Origin: DATBGO01 sp050011895
Lineage (GTDB): Bacteria > Actinomycetota > Actinomycetes > Streptosporangiales > Streptosporangiaceae
Direction of reading: 5' to 3'
NCBI GenBank assembly: GCA_050011895.1
Contig: JBEKIF010000003.1
Location: forward strand, 1 to 64,000
Length of the DNA: 64,000 nucleotides
A program made the position numbers and the translations under genes. Each line of letters begins with the position of its first letter. Positions within the stretch are counted from its first letter, which is position 1. Shown one piece after another: positions 24,555-32,468 of this stretch. The notes under the pieces were generated by a model. It was not told where the DNA came from. It saw only the letters and a program-made list of their open reading frames with translations, and made no database searches.

Positions 24555-24671
24555 GGCGGGACTGTGAGGCAGGACTGTGAGGCAGGACTGTGAGGCAGGA
24601 CTGTAAGGCAGGACTGTAAGGCAGGACTGTAAGGCAGGACTGTAAGGCAGGACTGTGAGGCAGGACTGTGA
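24555..24671. repeat. Nine tandem copies of a 13-bp unit
   Basis: Nine head-to-tail 13-bp units, consensus GGCAGGACTGTRA. Copies 1-3 and 8-9 end GTGA, copies 4-7 end GTAA; copy 1 has GGCGGG in place of GGCAGG. The array ends ten bases before the possible GTG start of the next gene, so it lies in that gene's promoter or 5' leader. Thirteen is not a multiple of three, consistent with a non-coding array. Confidence 0.97.
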
Positions 24672-24687
24672 GAGCTGAGGAGTGGGG

Positions 24688-26391
24688 TTGCCTGATCTCA
24701 AGCTCGACGAGTTTCATGACGAGCGCGAGCACCCGGCCAGGCCCGGCCCGGCCCGGCCCGCGCCACTGGGCCAGTTCGGCACGGCGGCGTCGGCCATCGG
24801 CGCCTCGGCACGCAGGGCCGCAGCGATCTTGACGCCGGCCTCATTGTGGCGCAGTCATCGCATCTTCACCATCCTTGCCGTGGCCTCGGTCGTGCCCCGG
24901 GTGCTCGCTGCGCTCGCGTTCCGGCCCGCGCTGCTGACCTCCGATTCGTTCCTCTACATACAGGAAGCCACCACCGGCACGCTTGGCGTGATCCGACCGT
25001 CCGGCTACTCCAACTTCCTGGACCTGATGCATGTCTTCCCGCATCCGCTGCTGGCGATCACGACCGCCCAGCACCTGATGGGCATTGCCATCGCAGCCAT
25101 CGTCTACGGCCTGCTGCGCTACTGGGGCCTGCCAGCGTGGGGCGCCGCGCTGGCCGCCGTTCCAGTGCTGTTCGACACCCGCGAGATTGCGCTCGAGTCC
25201 TACATCCTGCCGGACACGCTGTACTGCCTCGTGATCATGGTGGCGGTCGCGCTGCTGCTCACCAAGCGCACGCCCCGGCTCTGGCAATGCGTTCTGGCGG
25301 GCCTGCTCCTGGCCTATGCAACGGTGCTACGCGGGAATGGGCTGCCTCTCGCGGTGGTGGCAGCGGCCTACCTGCTGATCAGGAAGGTCGGCTGGCGAGC
25401 CTTCACAACGAGCGCGGTGGCGTTCGCTATTCCGGTGTTCTGGTATGCCTTGGCATTCAATGCGGCCTACGGGCAGTTCAACATCACCCGCAGCGATGGC
25501 ATCTTTCTCTGGTCCCGGACAACCAGCTTCGCCAACTGCGCGATCATCAAGCCTCCTAGGGATCTCGTGCCGCTCTGCCCGAACAAGTCAACCAGGGCAC
25601 CCGCCAAGGCCCCGGCCTGGTCGATATCGACCCTGGTCGACGGGTCAACGCCGGCCAATTATCTCTGGGCACCGAGCGCTTGGTGGCGGCATGATGCCCG
25701 CCCCGGGTTTAGCGCATACAACAATAAGCTCGGCATGCAGTTCGCGCTCGATGCGATCAAGGCGCAGCCGCTCGGCTATCTGCAGGTCAGCGCCAGGGAC
25801 CTCATGCTGGTGTTCGTGAACAGCGACCGTGCGCTTGACACCAACGCGATGGCCTTTACTGCCCTGCCGCGTTTCCTCAAGCTGCCGTCCTCTGACGCCC
25901 GGGAACTCAAGGCGTACGCGGTCACGACGTCCAATACGAACGCGGTCGAGCCCTATGCGTATTTCCTGTATCTCTATCAGCAGCCAGTCTATTTCCCCGG
26001 CCTCGTCTTCTTCGGGGTCCTGGTGGCCGGGCTGGTGGGAGTCATCAGGAAGCGACGGCAGTGGGGCGGTCCCGCGGCACTGCCATGGGTGCTCGCGGTG
26101 CTGAGCATCGTCCTGCCCGTGCTGCTCACCCAGTCGTTCTACCGGTACGACCTGACCGCCATCCCGCTCGCCTGCGTAGCCGCCGGCCTGGCATTCGTCC
26201 GGCAGCGCCCGAGATACTCGCTGGCCACGGCAGGCCCGGCGCTAGCCGCACAGGCCAAGGGTCCCCAGGCCCCGCGTGCACAGGCCCAGGGTGCCCAGGC
26301 CCAGGGCGCTCAGGGCCAGCGCGCGGCCACTTCACCGGACCCGGAGCAGCCGGCCGCCGTGCCGCGGACCGGACCTGACATAGCCGAATGA
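24688..26391 (+). CDS. Polytopic membrane protein, glycosyltransferase-like (GT-C type)
   Basis: About 567 residues with some ten predicted transmembrane helices. An acidic first loop (LLTSDSFLYIQEATTG, with Asp after the first helix) and overall plan resemble polyprenyl-phosphate-sugar dependent GT-C glycosyltransferases, but I cannot assign a substrate. A large extracellular loop lies near residues 290-400. The C-terminus is a hydrophilic Ala/Gln/Gly repeat (AQGAQAQGAQGQ). Start is TTG 24688, five bases after GAGGAG, or GTG 24682; the 13-bp repeat array lies immediately upstream and may influence expression. It is convergent with hisI and has no operon partner. Confidence 0.7.
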   Translation: MPDLKLDEFHDEREHPARPGPARPAPLGQFGTAASAIGASARRAAAILTPASLWRSHRIFTILAVASVVPRVLAALAFRPALLTSDSFLYIQEATTGTLGVIRPSGYSNFLDLMHVFPHPLLAITTAQHLMGIAIAAIVYGLLRYWGLPAWGAALAAVPVLFDTREIALESYILPDTLYCLVIMVAVALLLTKRTPRLWQCVLAGLLLAYATVLRGNGLPLAVVAAAYLLIRKVGWRAFTTSAVAFAIPVFWYALAFNAAYGQFNITRSDGIFLWSRTTSFANCAIIKPPRDLVPLCPNKSTRAPAKAPAWSISTLVDGSTPANYLWAPSAWWRHDARPGFSAYNNKLGMQFALDAIKAQPLGYLQVSARDLMLVFVNSDRALDTNAMAFTALPRFLKLPSSDARELKAYAVTTSNTNAVEPYAYFLYLYQQPVYFPGLVFFGVLVAGLVGVIRKRRQWGGPAALPWVLAVLSIVLPVLLTQSFYRYDLTAIPLACVAAGLAFVRQRPRYSLATAGPALAAQAKGPQAPRAQAQGAQAQGAQGQRAATSPDPEQPAAVPRTGPDIAE

Positions 26392-26417
26392 CGGCTGGCC
26401 GAACCGGTTATTCGCGG

Positions 26418-26807
26418 TCAGGGACGATCAGCTCGGACCGCATCGAGCACGCCGGCGTCAAAGCAAGTCCGGTCGCCGGTGTGGCAGGCACTGCCGACCT
26501 GATCCACCCTGACCAGGACCGCGTCACCGTCACAGTCGAGTGCGACGGACTTCACCCACTGGGCGTGCCCCGAGGTCTCGCCCTTGACCCAGTACTCCTT
26601 CCGGCTCCGCGACCAGAAGGTGCACCGGCCGGTGGTCAGCGTCAGGCGCAGGGCCTCGTCATCCATCCAGCCCAGCATCAGGACCTCGCCGGTGTCATAC
26701 TGCTGGGCGATGGCCGCGACCAGCCCGGCCGCGTCACGCTTGAGCCTGGCGGCGATCCCGGGATCGAGCACCGGGCCGCTCAGTTCCGCGTTCATCCGCG
26801 TGGCCAC
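26418..26807 (-). CDS. hisI: Phosphoribosyl-AMP cyclohydrolase
   Basis: Third step of histidine synthesis, opening the purine ring of PR-AMP. Length 129, single domain (no fused HisE). Motifs: VLMLGWMDDEALRLT, GRCTFWSRSRKEYWVKGETSG, and the Zn/Mg-binding part DCDGDAVLVRVDQVGSACHTG with the conserved cysteines. Start GTG 26807 or ATG 26795. It is the last gene of the minus-strand histidine set, 65 bases after hisF. Confidence 0.95.
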   Translation of the reverse strand: MATRMNAELSGPVLDPGIAARLKRDAAGLVAAIAQQYDTGEVLMLGWMDDEALRLTLTTGRCTFWSRSRKEYWVKGETSGHAQWVKSVALDCDGDAVLVRVDQVGSACHTGDRTCFDAGVLDAVRADRP

Positions 26808-26872
26808 CTCTGCTGTCGGTCACTCATGTCCGGCCTCCTGATGACCCATCCCGGTCAGGTGCCGCTTCTCGG

Positions 26873-27871
26873 TCAGCGGACCTGATAGCCCGCTGCCCGC
26901 AGCGACTCCTTCACCTCGGCGATCCTTAGCCGCCCGAAGTGGAACAGGCTGGCCGCGAGCACCGCATCGGCCCCTGCCTCGATGGCGGGCGCGAAGTGGC
27001 CGAGCTGGCCCGCGCCACCGCTGGCGATCACGGGCACGCGGACCACTGCGCGAACCGCCCGGATCAGCGGCAGGTCAAATCCGTTCCCGGTGCCGTCGGC
27101 GTCCATCGAGTTCAGCAGGATCTCGCCAGCGCCGAGACCGGTGGCGCGCTCCGCCCAGCGCACCGCGTCCAGGCCGGTGCCTTGCCGGCCACCGTGCGTG
27201 GTCACCTCGAAGCCACCGCCGTCGCGGGCCCGGCGGGCGTCGACGGATACCACAACGCACTGCGAGCCGAACCTCGCCGCCGCCTCGGTGAGCAGCTCGG
27301 GCCGCGCGATCGCCGCGGTGTTGAGCGCCACCTTGTCCGCGCCCGCCCGCAGCAGCCGGTCGACGTCGGCCACGCTGCGCACGCCGCCCCCGACCGTCAG
27401 CGGGATGAAGACCTGCTCGGCGGTCCGCCGGACCACGTCATCCATCGTCTCCCGGTGCTGGCTCGACGCGGTGATGTCGAGGAACACGAGCTCATCCGCG
27501 CCGGCCCGGTCGTAGGCCGCGGCCAGCTCCACCGGATCGCCCGCATCCCTGAGATCGCCGAAGTTCACCCCCTTGACCACCCGGCCCTCGTCCACGTCCA
27601 GGCAGGCGATGACCCGGACGGCGACGGTGGACCCGGCGACGGTGGACCCGGCGACCGTGGACCCGGCGACCGTGGACCCGGCGACCGTGGACCCGGCGGC
27701 GGTGGACCCGGCGGCGGTGCACCCGGCGATCGTGGACCCGGCGACCGTGGACCCGGCGGCGGTGGACCCGGCGACCGTGGACCCGGCGACGGCCGACCCG
27801 GCGGCCTCCCGACTGCTGCCCGTGGCGGGCTGTGCGGTTCGGCCGGCCGCGGCTGCCCGCTCGCCGGTCAT
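26873..27871 (-). CDS. hisF: Imidazole glycerol phosphate synthase subunit HisF with N-terminal pentapeptide-repeat extension
   Basis: The cyclase barrel begins at about residue 80 (VRVIACLDVDEGRVVKGVNF) and is complete: LVFLDITASSQ, PLTVGGGVRSVADVDRLL, DGTGNGFDLPLI, VPVIASGGAG. It makes IGP and AICAR using ammonia from HisH. Normal HisF is about 255 residues; this frame has 332. The extra 78 or so residues are about 13 units of VAGST/AAGST, encoded by a 15-bp DNA repeat. The usual HisF start codon is absent: the codon at that place is GTC and no ATG, GTG or TTG occurs in frame inside the repeat. The only supported start is ATG 27871, with GGAGG seven bases upstream and an ATGA overlap with hisA. 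So the extension must be translated, unless a non-canonical start is used. Confidence 0.93.
   Translation of the reverse strand: MTGERAAAAGRTAQPATGSSREAAGSAVAGSTVAGSTAAGSTVAGSTIAGCTAAGSTAAGSTVAGSTVAGSTVAGSTVAGSTVAVRVIACLDVDEGRVVKGVNFGDLRDAGDPVELAAAYDRAGADELVFLDITASSQHRETMDDVVRRTAEQVFIPLTVGGGVRSVADVDRLLRAGADKVALNTAAIARPELLTEAAARFGSQCVVVSVDARRARDGGGFEVTTHGGRQGTGLDAVRWAERATGLGAGEILLNSMDADGTGNGFDLPLIRAVRAVVRVPVIASGGAGQLGHFAPAIEAGADAVLAASLFHFGRLRIAEVKESLRAAGYQVR
27621..27813 (-). repeat. 15-bp tandem repeat inside hisF (about 13 units)
   Basis: On the plus strand the unit is GTGGACCCGGCGACC with few changes; on the coding strand it gives five-residue units VAGST, AAGST and one IAGCT. One short stretch at the far end is degenerate (AAGSA). 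The array holds the frame throughout. Confidence 0.92.
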
Positions 27872-28611
27872 GCGCGCGCCTCCGCCAGGGCTTGCTCCAG
27901 CGTGAAAGCCCGGGCATACAGGGCCTTGCCGATGATCGCGCCTTCCACCCCGGCCGTCCGCAGCGCGGCGATCGCGCGCAGGTCAGCCAGGCTGGACACG
28001 CCGCCACTGGCGATGACAGGCCGCCGGGTATGCGCGCAGACCATGCGGAGCAGGTCGAGGTTGGGCCCGGCCAGGGTGCCGTCCTTCGTCACGTCGGTGA
28101 CCACGTACCTGCGGCAGCCGTCCGCCTCCAGCCGGGCCAGCACATCAAGAAGCTCACCGCCGTCCGTGGTCCAGCCACGGGCGGCCAGCCGCGTGCCGCG
28201 GACGTCCAGGCCGACAGCGATCCGCTCACCGTGCGCGGCGATGACGCCCCGCACCCACTCCGGGTTCTCCAGGGCGGCGGTGCCGATGACTACCCGCTCG
28301 CAGCCGGTCGCGAGCGCCGCGGCCAGCGACATGTCATCGCGGATTCCGCCCGAAAGCTCCACTGCGGCGTCCAGCTGCCTGATGGCCGAGGCGAGCAGGG
28401 CAGCGTTAGAACCACGGCCGAACGCGGCGTCAAGATCTACCAGGTGGATCCACCGCGCGCCGGCTCGCTGCCAGGCCATGGCGGCCGACACCGGATCCCC
28501 GTAACGCGTCTCGGTGCCTGCCGCTCCTTGAACCAGCCTGACCGCCTGGCCGTCGGCAACATCGACGGCCGGAAGCAGGGTCAGGGTCACCGGGTCGCCG
28601 ACGGCGGTCAT
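27868..28611 (-). CDS. priA: Phosphoribosyl isomerase A (HisA/PriA)
   Basis: Isomerises ProFAR to PRFAR in histidine synthesis; in actinobacteria the same enzyme often also isomerises PRA for tryptophan (PriA), replacing TrpF. Length 247, (beta/alpha)8 barrel: LPAVDVADGQAVRLVQGAAG with the first catalytic Asp, AVELSGGIRDD, VTDVTKDGTLAGPN with the second catalytic Asp, and VIASGGVSSLADL. ATG 28611 overlaps the hisH stop (ATGA), and its stop overlaps hisF's start. Dual function is inferred from the phylum, not shown by the sequence. Confidence 0.93.
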   Translation of the reverse strand: MTAVGDPVTLTLLPAVDVADGQAVRLVQGAAGTETRYGDPVSAAMAWQRAGARWIHLVDLDAAFGRGSNAALLASAIRQLDAAVELSGGIRDDMSLAAALATGCERVVIGTAALENPEWVRGVIAAHGERIAVGLDVRGTRLAARGWTTDGGELLDVLARLEADGCRRYVVTDVTKDGTLAGPNLDLLRMVCAHTRRPVIASGGVSSLADLRAIAALRTAGVEGAIIGKALYARAFTLEQALAEARA

Positions 28612-29252
28612 CGCACCAGCTCCAGCCAGTTCGACAGCAGCGCCGCCCCGGCGTCGCCGGACTTCTCCGGGTGGAACTGGGTCGCGCAGAGCGGGCCATT
28701 CTCCACCGCCGCGATGAAGGGCTCCCCGTGCGTGGCCCAGGTGATCAGCGGTGCCTTCATCCGGCCGTCCGGCGGCAACGGCAGCGCCTTCGCCGCGTAG
28801 GAGTGCACGAAGTAATACCGGGTGGCCGGATCGAGGCCAGCCAGCAGCGCCGTTCCCGCGGCCGCGCGCACCGTGTTCCACCCCATGTGCGGCAGCACCG
28901 GCGCGTCAAGGCGCTCCACCAGCCCTGGCCACTCGCCGCACCCGGTGGTCCGCTCGCCATGTTCAGCGCCCTCGGCGAACAGCACCTGCATGCCCACGCA
29001 GATCCCGAGGACCGGCCGGGATCCGGCCAGCCTCCGGCCGATGAGCATGTCGCCGCGGACCGCCCGCAGCCCGGCCATGCAGGCGGCGAACGCGCCCACG
29101 CCGGGCACTACCAGGCCGTCGGAGTTCAGCACCGCATCAAAGTCGGCCGTGACCTCGGCGTCGGCGCCGACCCGCTGCAGCGCCCGCTGAGCCGACCGCA
29201 GGTTGCCTGAGCCATAGTCGAGCACGACGACACGCGGCCTGGTGCCGCTCAC
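28608..29252 (-). CDS. hisH: Imidazole glycerol phosphate synthase glutamine amidotransferase subunit
   Basis: Class I glutaminase that supplies ammonia to HisF. Length 214. Nucleophile Cys in LGICVGMQVLF; the catalytic His-Glu pair in CATQFHPEKSGDAG; oxyanion segment VPGVGAF. GTG 29252 overlaps the hisB stop (GTGA). Ordered between hisB and hisA as in other actinobacterial his operons. Confidence 0.95.
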   Translation of the reverse strand: MSGTRPRVVVLDYGSGNLRSAQRALQRVGADAEVTADFDAVLNSDGLVVPGVGAFAACMAGLRAVRGDMLIGRRLAGSRPVLGICVGMQVLFAEGAEHGERTTGCGEWPGLVERLDAPVLPHMGWNTVRAAAGTALLAGLDPATRYYFVHSYAAKALPLPPDGRMKAPLITWATHGEPFIAAVENGPLCATQFHPEKSGDAGAALLSNWLELVR

Positions 29253-29860
29253 AGCACGCCTTTCGTGCTCGGAATGCCGCGCGACCGCGGATCCGGGGCG
29301 GCAGCGACGCGAAGCGCCCGGGCGAAGGCCTTGAACTGCGCCTCGACGATGTGATGCGGATTGCGCCCGGTCAGCACGCTCAGATGCACGCAGGTACCGG
29401 ACGCTGCCGTGAAGGACTCGAAGAAGTGCCTGGTCAGCGTGGTGTCATAGGTTCCGATCAGCGGCGGCATGCGGTCCGGCTCCGAGTGCACCAGATACGG
29501 CCGCCCGGACAGGTCGACGGCCGCCCTGGCGAGCGTCTCGTCCAGCGGCACCAGCGCGTCACCGAACCTGCAGATGCCGGCCTTGTCACCGAGCGCCTGC
29601 GCGAGGGCCTGGCCGAGCGCTATCGCGGTGTCCTCGACCGTGTGATGTGCGTCGACCTCAGTATCGCCGCGGGTCCGCACGGTCAGGTCCAGGCACCCGT
29701 GCCTGCCAAGCTGGTTGAGCATGTGATCGAAGAACGGCACGCCGGTCTGCACATCCGTCAGCCCGCTGCCGTCGAGATCAAGCTCGATGAGGACCTGTGT
29801 CTCCCTGGTGACGCGCTCCACCCGAGCGCTCCGGCTGACGGCGCTGTCCTCGTTAATCAT
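29249..29860 (-). CDS. hisB: Imidazoleglycerol-phosphate dehydratase
   Basis: Mn-dependent dehydratase converting IGP to imidazole acetol phosphate. Length 203, the monofunctional form without a phosphatase domain. Signatures: GVPFFDHMLNQLGRHG, DAHHTVEDTAIALGQAL, HFFESFTAASG and NPHHIVEAQFKAFARAL with metal-binding histidines. ATG 29860 has GGAG seven bases upstream and overlaps hisC's end by eight bases; the longer open frame from 29923 is inside hisC. Confidence 0.95.
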   Translation of the reverse strand: MINEDSAVSRSARVERVTRETQVLIELDLDGSGLTDVQTGVPFFDHMLNQLGRHGCLDLTVRTRGDTEVDAHHTVEDTAIALGQALAQALGDKAGICRFGDALVPLDETLARAAVDLSGRPYLVHSEPDRMPPLIGTYDTTLTRHFFESFTAASGTCVHLSVLTGRNPHHIVEAQFKAFARALRVAAAPDPRSRGIPSTKGVL

Positions 29861-30977
29861 TGGTTTTCTCCAGGACCGCGTCGTCGGCCTGCCGCCTGCC
29901 CTGGCCGGCCAGCACCGCGGCAAGCGCCACCCGGAAAGCGGCCATCTCCTCCGGCGTCCCGATGCTCACCCGCAGCCACCCGGCCGGCCCGATCTCCCGG
30001 ACCAGGACACCGCGATCGAGCAGGCCCTGCCAGACAACATGCCGGTCGCCGAACCCGCCGAACATGACGAAGTTGGCATCCGAGTCCGCCACGGCGAGGC
30101 CGCGGCCGCGGAGCCAGTCGACGATGAGGTCCCGTTCGCGGCGCAGCGTGGCCACGCTCGCCAGCAGCTCGTCGGCGTGGGCCAGCGCCACCCGCGCGAC
30201 CGCCTGGGTAACCGCGGACAGATGATAAGGCAGCCGGACGATCAGCAGCGCGTCGATCACCGCCGGGTCGGCCGCGAGGTAGCCCACGCGCGCGCCGGCC
30301 AGCGCGAATGCCTTGGACATCGTGCGGACGACCACCAGGCGCGGGTATCGCGGCAGCAGCCCGATCGCGGTCGCCGTCCGGTCCCTGGCGAACTCGGCGT
30401 ACGCCTCATCGACCACGACCATGCCTGGCGCCGCCGCGCAGACGGCCTCGATCACCGGCAGCGGCAGCGCGGTGCCGGTCGGGTTGTTGGGCGAGGTGAG
30501 GAAGACCAGATCCGGGCGTTCCTCGCGGACGCACCGGGCGGCGCGGTCCGGATCGAGGCCGAAGTCGTCATCCCGTGCCGCCGCCACCCAGCGGGTGCTG
30601 GTGGTCCGCGCGATGGTCGGGTGCATCGAGTACGACGGCTCGAAGCCGAGCGCCGATCGACCGGGACCGCCGAACGCCTGCAGCAGCTGCTGGATGATCT
30701 CGTTGGACCCGTTGGCGGCCCACACCTGCTTTCGGGTGAGCCCGTGCCCGAGATAGCCGGCCAGGTCGTCGCGCAGCCCGTGCGCATCCCGGTCCGGGTA
30801 CCGGTTCAGGGTGACCGCCACGGTGCCTGCCGTTTCGGCGATCTGGCGGGCCAGCCCCGGTGCGGGCGGGTACGGATTCTCGTTGGTGTTGAGCCGGACC
30901 GGCACGTCAAGCTGCGGTGCGCCGTACGGCTCCCGGCCCGCCAGATCGGCCCGAAGCGGCGGCGCGAGGCCGGTCAT
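29853..30977 (-). CDS. hisC: Histidinol-phosphate aminotransferase
   Basis: PLP-dependent class I/II aminotransferase converting imidazole acetol phosphate to histidinol phosphate. Length 374. Conserved: VRLNTNENPYPPAPG, AANGSNEIIQQLLQAFGG, LTSPNNPTGTALP, VVDEAYAEFAR and RTMSKAFALAGARVGY with the PLP lysine. ATG 30977 overlaps the stop of hisD (ATGA). An open reading frame continues upstream to 31331 but lies within hisD. Confidence 0.95.
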   Translation of the reverse strand: MTGLAPPLRADLAGREPYGAPQLDVPVRLNTNENPYPPAPGLARQIAETAGTVAVTLNRYPDRDAHGLRDDLAGYLGHGLTRKQVWAANGSNEIIQQLLQAFGGPGRSALGFEPSYSMHPTIARTTSTRWVAAARDDDFGLDPDRAARCVREERPDLVFLTSPNNPTGTALPLPVIEAVCAAAPGMVVVDEAYAEFARDRTATAIGLLPRYPRLVVVRTMSKAFALAGARVGYLAADPAVIDALLIVRLPYHLSAVTQAVARVALAHADELLASVATLRRERDLIVDWLRGRGLAVADSDANFVMFGGFGDRHVVWQGLLDRGVLVREIGPAGWLRVSIGTPEEMAAFRVALAAVLAGQGRRQADDAVLEKTND

Positions 30978-32314
30978 CGCGGCCGCCCGGCGGCGACCGG
31001 CCCGGCAGCGGCCGGGACGCGGGCCCGGACCGCTTTGACGTGCGCGGCCAGATCCTCGGCTCCGCCGAGCGCGTCGATGTACGGCGCCGCTTCCTCCAGG
31101 CCGGCCTCGCTGCAGTCGACGACGTGCATGACCCGCAGGAAGGACAGGACCGACAGGCCGCCGGAGTTCCGGGCGGTGCCGCCGGTCGGCAGCACGTGGT
31201 TGGAGCCCGCCAGGTAGTCGCCCAGCGAGACCGGCGCCCATGGCCCAACGAACACCGCCCCGGCCTTCTGGACCCGGCCGGCCAGCCCGGCGGCTCCCGC
31301 CGTCTGGATCTCCAGGTGCTCGGGCGCCCATGCCTCCACCACAGCCAGGCCCGCGTCGAGGTCATCCACCAGAACGCACGCCGACTGGCCAGCCAGTGCA
31401 GCCCCGATGCGCTCGGCGTGCCTGGCCGTGCGCACCTGCTCGGCCACCTCGGTATCGACCCGGTCAGCGAGCGCAGGGTCCGAGGTGACCAGCAGACAAG
31501 CCGCCAGCGGGTCGTGCTCCGCCTGCGCCACCAGGTCGGCGGCGACGAAGTCCGCTCTGGCGGTGTGATCGGCCAGGATCGCGATCTCGGTGGGCCCGGC
31601 CTCGGCGTCGGTCCCGACCGTGCCGCGGAGCAGCCGCTTGGCCGCGGCCACGTAGACGTTGCCCGGACCACTGACGATGTCGGCTGCGGCGCAATCAGCG
31701 GTGCCGTAGGCGAACATCGCGATCGCCTGCGCGCCGCCGACGGCATGCACCTCGCTGACGCCGAGCAGCGCGCAGGCGGCCAGCACCGCCGGGTGCGGCA
31801 GGCCGCCGCGGCCGGTTCCTGGCGGCGACGCCACGGCGATCTGGCCGACTCCGGCCACCTGGGCCGGGATCACGTTCATCACTACCGACGACGGGTACGC
31901 CACCAGCCCGCCAGGCACGTACACGCCCGCGCGCGCGACCGGGACGTACCGTTCGGTGACCGCGGTGCCTGCCGCGACCGTGGTGACGGTCGGGCTGGGT
32001 AGCTGGGCCTCGTGCACCAGCCGGGCCCGGCGGGCCGCTTCCTGCAGCGCCGCCCGCAGGGCCGGATCGAGCCTTTCCAGCGCGTCGTTCAGCGCGGCCT
32101 GAGGAACCCGGGTGGAAATCAGGTCTACCCCGTCGAACCTGGCCGTCTGCTCCCGCACGGCGACGGCCCCGCGCCGGCGCACGTCCTCGCAGACCGGCCG
32201 GACCGCCTCGAGGGCCGCCTCCACGTCAAGCCGCGCCCGTGGCAGCACTCCGGCCAGGGCGGTCACGCTGAGCCGGACCGCCGGCTGGCCGCGCAAGTCG
32301 ATCCTGGATAGCAC
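30974..32314 (-). CDS. hisD: Histidinol dehydrogenase
   Basis: Zn/NAD enzyme making histidine from histidinol in two oxidations. Length 446. Motifs: VPVARAGVYVPGGLVAYPSS, VGGAQAIAMFAYGT, IVSGPGNVYVAAAKR, AGPTEIAILAD, and AEHDPLAACLLV; the Zn ligand and catalytic His part WAPEHLEIQ and the LPTGGTAR stretch follow. It starts the tightly overlapping block hisD-C-B-H-A-F. Upstream, a 154-bp gap with a large inverted repeat separates it from hisG. Confidence 0.95.
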   Translation of the reverse strand: MLSRIDLRGQPAVRLSVTALAGVLPRARLDVEAALEAVRPVCEDVRRRGAVAVREQTARFDGVDLISTRVPQAALNDALERLDPALRAALQEAARRARLVHEAQLPSPTVTTVAAGTAVTERYVPVARAGVYVPGGLVAYPSSVVMNVIPAQVAGVGQIAVASPPGTGRGGLPHPAVLAACALLGVSEVHAVGGAQAIAMFAYGTADCAAADIVSGPGNVYVAAAKRLLRGTVGTDAEAGPTEIAILADHTARADFVAADLVAQAEHDPLAACLLVTSDPALADRVDTEVAEQVRTARHAERIGAALAGQSACVLVDDLDAGLAVVEAWAPEHLEIQTAGAAGLAGRVQKAGAVFVGPWAPVSLGDYLAGSNHVLPTGGTARNSGGLSVLSFLRVMHVVDCSEAGLEEAAPYIDALGGAEDLAAHVKAVRARVPAAAGPVAAGRPR

Positions 32315-32377
32315 CCGCCAAGCCTATCGGGCGGGTCACAGTCCGCCCGCCGTCCGCGTCCTCGCCTGCCAGCCTTA

Positions 32378-32445
32378 CTTGTACCGGATCAGGTGACCTT
32401 GGCAGATCGGTTTGCCCGGAATGTGGCCACCAAATCCGGTACAAG
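32378..32445. repeat. 68-bp element with 21-bp imperfect inverted arms between hisG and hisD
   Basis: Arms CTTGTACCGGAT (32378-32389) and ATCCGGTACAAG (32434-32445) are a perfect 12-bp inverted pair. The match continues inward: CTTGTACCGGATCAGGTGACC against the complement CTTGTACCGGATTTGGTGGCC, 18 of 21 positions, leaving a centre of about 26 bases. In the hisG-hisD transcript this can fold into one long hairpin (attenuator, processing site or terminator) or could be a small mobile element with terminal inverted repeats. Confidence 0.85.
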
Positions 32446-32468
32446 CTCGAACGGGATCGCCCGGGGCC

